Part shown: in pieces, positions 61,772-64,000 of the stretch
Layout: every line of letters starts with the position of its first letter
How positions within the stretch are numbered: the stretch's first letter is position 1
From: Toxoplasma gondii ME49
Taxonomy: Eukaryota; Apicomplexa; Conoidasida; Eucoccidiorida; Sarcocystidae
Direction of reading: 5' to 3'
Length of the DNA: 64,000 nt
Assembly (NCBI RefSeq): GCF_000006565.2
Contig: NC_031480.1
Location: 16,144-80,143 of the forward strand
Made by a program: the position numbers and the translations under genes
Notes under the pieces: model-generated
Databases searched by the model: none
Seen by the model: the letters and a program-made list of their open reading frames with translations, nothing else
Told to the model about the DNA's origin: nothing

Positions 61772-63894
61772 GTGAGGATCCCGAACAGGCGACGCGTTCG
61801 CCTTGTGTGAAGTTCTTCCAAGTGGTGTTGGTCACATCTGCTCGCTTCGCTCTTTGCTGCAACTGCGGGGAGGCCCCCGCCGGCGCGCGCAGGGACGCTG
61901 ACCCTCTGTGGACCTCCTCTTCACTGGCCGAAGCCGCGGTGTCTCGTCGGCATTTGCACGGCGGCAGAATGCTGTCCAGTTCCTTTTTTTTGAACCAAGA
62001 GAGGAAACGCATGCGGGATGCTGGTCCGAGCCTCCCGGGCCACAACGCCTTCTCAACGGCGGAGAAGCAGATGCAACAAACGACTAGACAGTTGCTCAAC
62101 AGGTGCAGGCCAACAAGATACCGGTCCGTGGCTTTCGTCCAGTCAAGCGGTCTGAGGCAGGAAACGCTCAAAGGGAATCCGTCGTGACAGATATGTTGTC
62201 GAGAGACGACCAGTGGCGGCTTGCGGGGCTCTGTGCATCTGTAACCACCCTCCCTTTTTCTGCGTAGAACGGAACTGTGGTCTTCACGTTTGAAAGGAGT
62301 TAGCGATCTCCGTGTCTACTGCCGCGGTGATTCGGGGGATGCAAGACTCTCTGGGCTCTGTTTTCTGGAGAAAGGAAACTGACGAACTCGCGAAGAAACC
62401 GCCTCATCCTTTCGCTGAAAAGAACGCATGTGGACACCGTGAGTCGGTCGCCTTCGGTGACGCTTCGTGTCTCTCGGACAGCGTTGTGAAGGAGGAGACG
62501 GGAGAGACGGCGACGAACGAGACACTTGAAAACCTGTGCATTTCTTTCGCAAAGAACTCAAGAATATAGGCTACCTCGACGCCCACGGATTCCGCGTCCT
62601 GGACTCCCTGGCTGTCGGGACCAGCCAACAGAGAAAAGGACTCAAACAAGTGGACCCCAGTGCAGCGGGTCGCTGGCGCGTCTGAGTGTTCTTGGGCCTG
62701 CAAGGATTTCGCGTTTTTTGTGGGTGCGCTGACTCCTGATGTCGACTTCAGGTTAGACAACCGACGTCGGCGACAGGCAAAGAAGGAGAAGAAGGAAGCG
62801 AAAAGGTTTCTGGAGAAACCTGCGATCCAAGCACAGTCATGTCGGAAGTCGTGAAACAGTGCGTCGTGCCTCGCGCGGCAGCTGCACTCAAGTGTACAGA
62901 CATCACGTCGTTCGCTTCCGTGAATCGCGCTGCTCAACTTCTTGGAGAGCTGCTGCTGTTCAGAGATGAAAACTCTCTGCCTCACCTCACGGTGCGTCTG
63001 TCTTGAGCTGAGCAATGCAAAGCGGAGACACGCAACGGTCCAGACGGTCCAGGAAACGTCCTGTAGTTCACATCCACGCTGGCTTTGTACTCGTACCTAC
63101 GCCTGCTGTACGGCGCACTGCCTGCGCGCCAAAAAGAGCCATTCCAGAACGCAGACAAGGCCCATCGTGACTTCGAGGCCTTCCCTGACTTTCGACTCTA
63201 ACGAAGAGCCGTGGAAGGGCACACGCAGTTGAGAACCTGTTCTGTTCGTGGATTGGCTGTCCAAGGAAAGATCTCTGTGGTGTCATCCTGCCTGCTAGGT
63301 AGAAAGTGTAAGGAAGTGGATCTAAACGGTGGCGATGTATCTTGCCGTTTACTCGAACCGCGTCTCAATAAATCTAGCCATCCATGACAACCGAGTTCTT
63401 TTCGATCGCTGTGCATCGATGCTGTGTAGATGTAGGCGGCCTCCCTGTTTCTGTGTGGCCGCTTTTTCTCCTCTTGTCTCTTCGCGAGTCACTCTTTCTT
63501 CTGCCTCGTGTGGGCTGAAGCTGGTTGCTCAAGGTGTACATTCACCTCCCCGTTACGCCGCATGCCTCTCTGTCGCTGTGTCTCATTTCGGACCTTCTCG
63601 ATCGTCAAGACACTGTAGACCGGACCGGACCCCAGCTCGAGTACGTAGTCGTACACGAAGAGGAGATCTCTGGGCTGCACCTGGGTCCTCCGCGACTGTG
63701 ATGTGACCGCGAGGAGACCTCGGATCCGGTCAACAAAGACCTTAGACACGCTCGTCGAATGGAATCGAACTTCAATTCGTCCTCAAACCTCGACCATGGT
63801 GGATGTACGGCCCAGTTTCCGTCACTTCGTGCTCGCGCGTTCACCTGGTCTCTTCACTGTGTGTGTGTGTGTGCTTTGCTTGTACGCTGCGCAG
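61772..63894 (+). other. Probable introns and unassigned exons of the GCFC-like gene
   Basis: After the donor at 61772 no exon could be fixed. A plus-strand segment near 63757-63840 (EWNRTSIRPQTSTMV) faintly resembles the W-DP-S-QT pattern of the GCFC domain. On the minus strand 63605-63749 gives an equally smooth frame (RDLLFVYDYVLELGSGPVYS). I cannot tell which is real. A (GT)n run lies at about 63857-63872. Confidence 0.3.
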
Positions 63895-64000
63895 AAAGTT
63901 CTCCAGGACTTTGTGGCCTTCGTCGTGGCACAAGTCTCGGCTCTTTTGCCGGCAGATTTTGTCAAACAAGTCGTCGCAGACGTCCCTCAGTTTCCTCCCT
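63895..64000 (+). CDS. Exon cut by the window end
   Basis: After the acceptor gtacgctgcgcag an open segment encodes KVLQDFVAFVVAQVSALLPA, then DFVKQVVADVPQFPP, and runs off the window. It may be a later exon of the GCFC-like gene (phase 0 would fit the 61771 donor or an intermediate exon) or the start of another gene. No domain was recognised. Confidence 0.4.

Noticed and set aside
1..64000. CRISPR array, insertion sequence, operon or bacterial-type system
   Set aside because: No short regularly spaced repeats, no transposase, no polycistronic layout; all supported genes are eukaryotic and intron-bearing, or a single long exon.

Overview
The window looks like nuclear DNA of a coccidian apicomplexan, most probably Toxoplasma gondii or a close relative such as Hammondia or Neospora. 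The reasons are intron-rich genes with near-consensus GT/AG junctions, single-gene transcription units on both strands, roughly balanced base composition, and degenerate CCCTAAA (apicomplexan telomere-type) repeats at about 23.8 kb. The species is inferred from gene architecture; no database comparison was possible.

Layout. Positions 1-24 kb are gene-poor and look subtelomeric. They hold a three-copy tandem array of a 1.68-kb unit (7017-12053), which itself contains diverged ~235-bp sub-repeats. They also hold one candidate two-exon secreted-protein gene (20022-20722, minus), an AT-rich island (23155-23410) and the interstitial telomere-like tract (23758-23925). From 27 kb the window is gene-bearing: an ERO1-type ER thiol oxidase (27024-31010, plus) with a C-terminal membrane anchor and a KKxx tail; a second two-exon candidate secreted protein, rich in coiled coil (32741-33430, minus); a mitochondrial ADP/ATP carrier (35486-37873, minus) whose last exon looks eroded; an 11-exon molybdenum-cofactor-sulfurase-like PLP enzyme (39376-47323, plus) with a signal peptide and no MOSC domain; a CAF1-family DEDDh ribonuclease (49593-54712, minus); a divergently transcribed unknown gene (from 55015, plus); a small region resembling the start of an Elp4/PAXNEB domain (56.9-58.5 kb, plus); and a PAXBP1/GCFC-like splicing-factor homologue (58808 onward, plus) that probably runs off the window or into exons I could not place.

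Gene models were built by joining protein-like segments across splice sites and checking phase. Phases close across all 11 exons of the sulfurase-like gene, all 6 of the carrier, and exons 2-6 of ERO1. Two introns, in neighbouring genes, need GC donors. Three introns appear unusually short (63-77 bp).

I see no operon-like gene cluster or defence system. The genes are independent. The most unusual items are the secretory-targeted, MOSC-less Moco-sulfurase homologue, the type-I membrane ERO1, and the nested repeat array beside a telomere-like scar.
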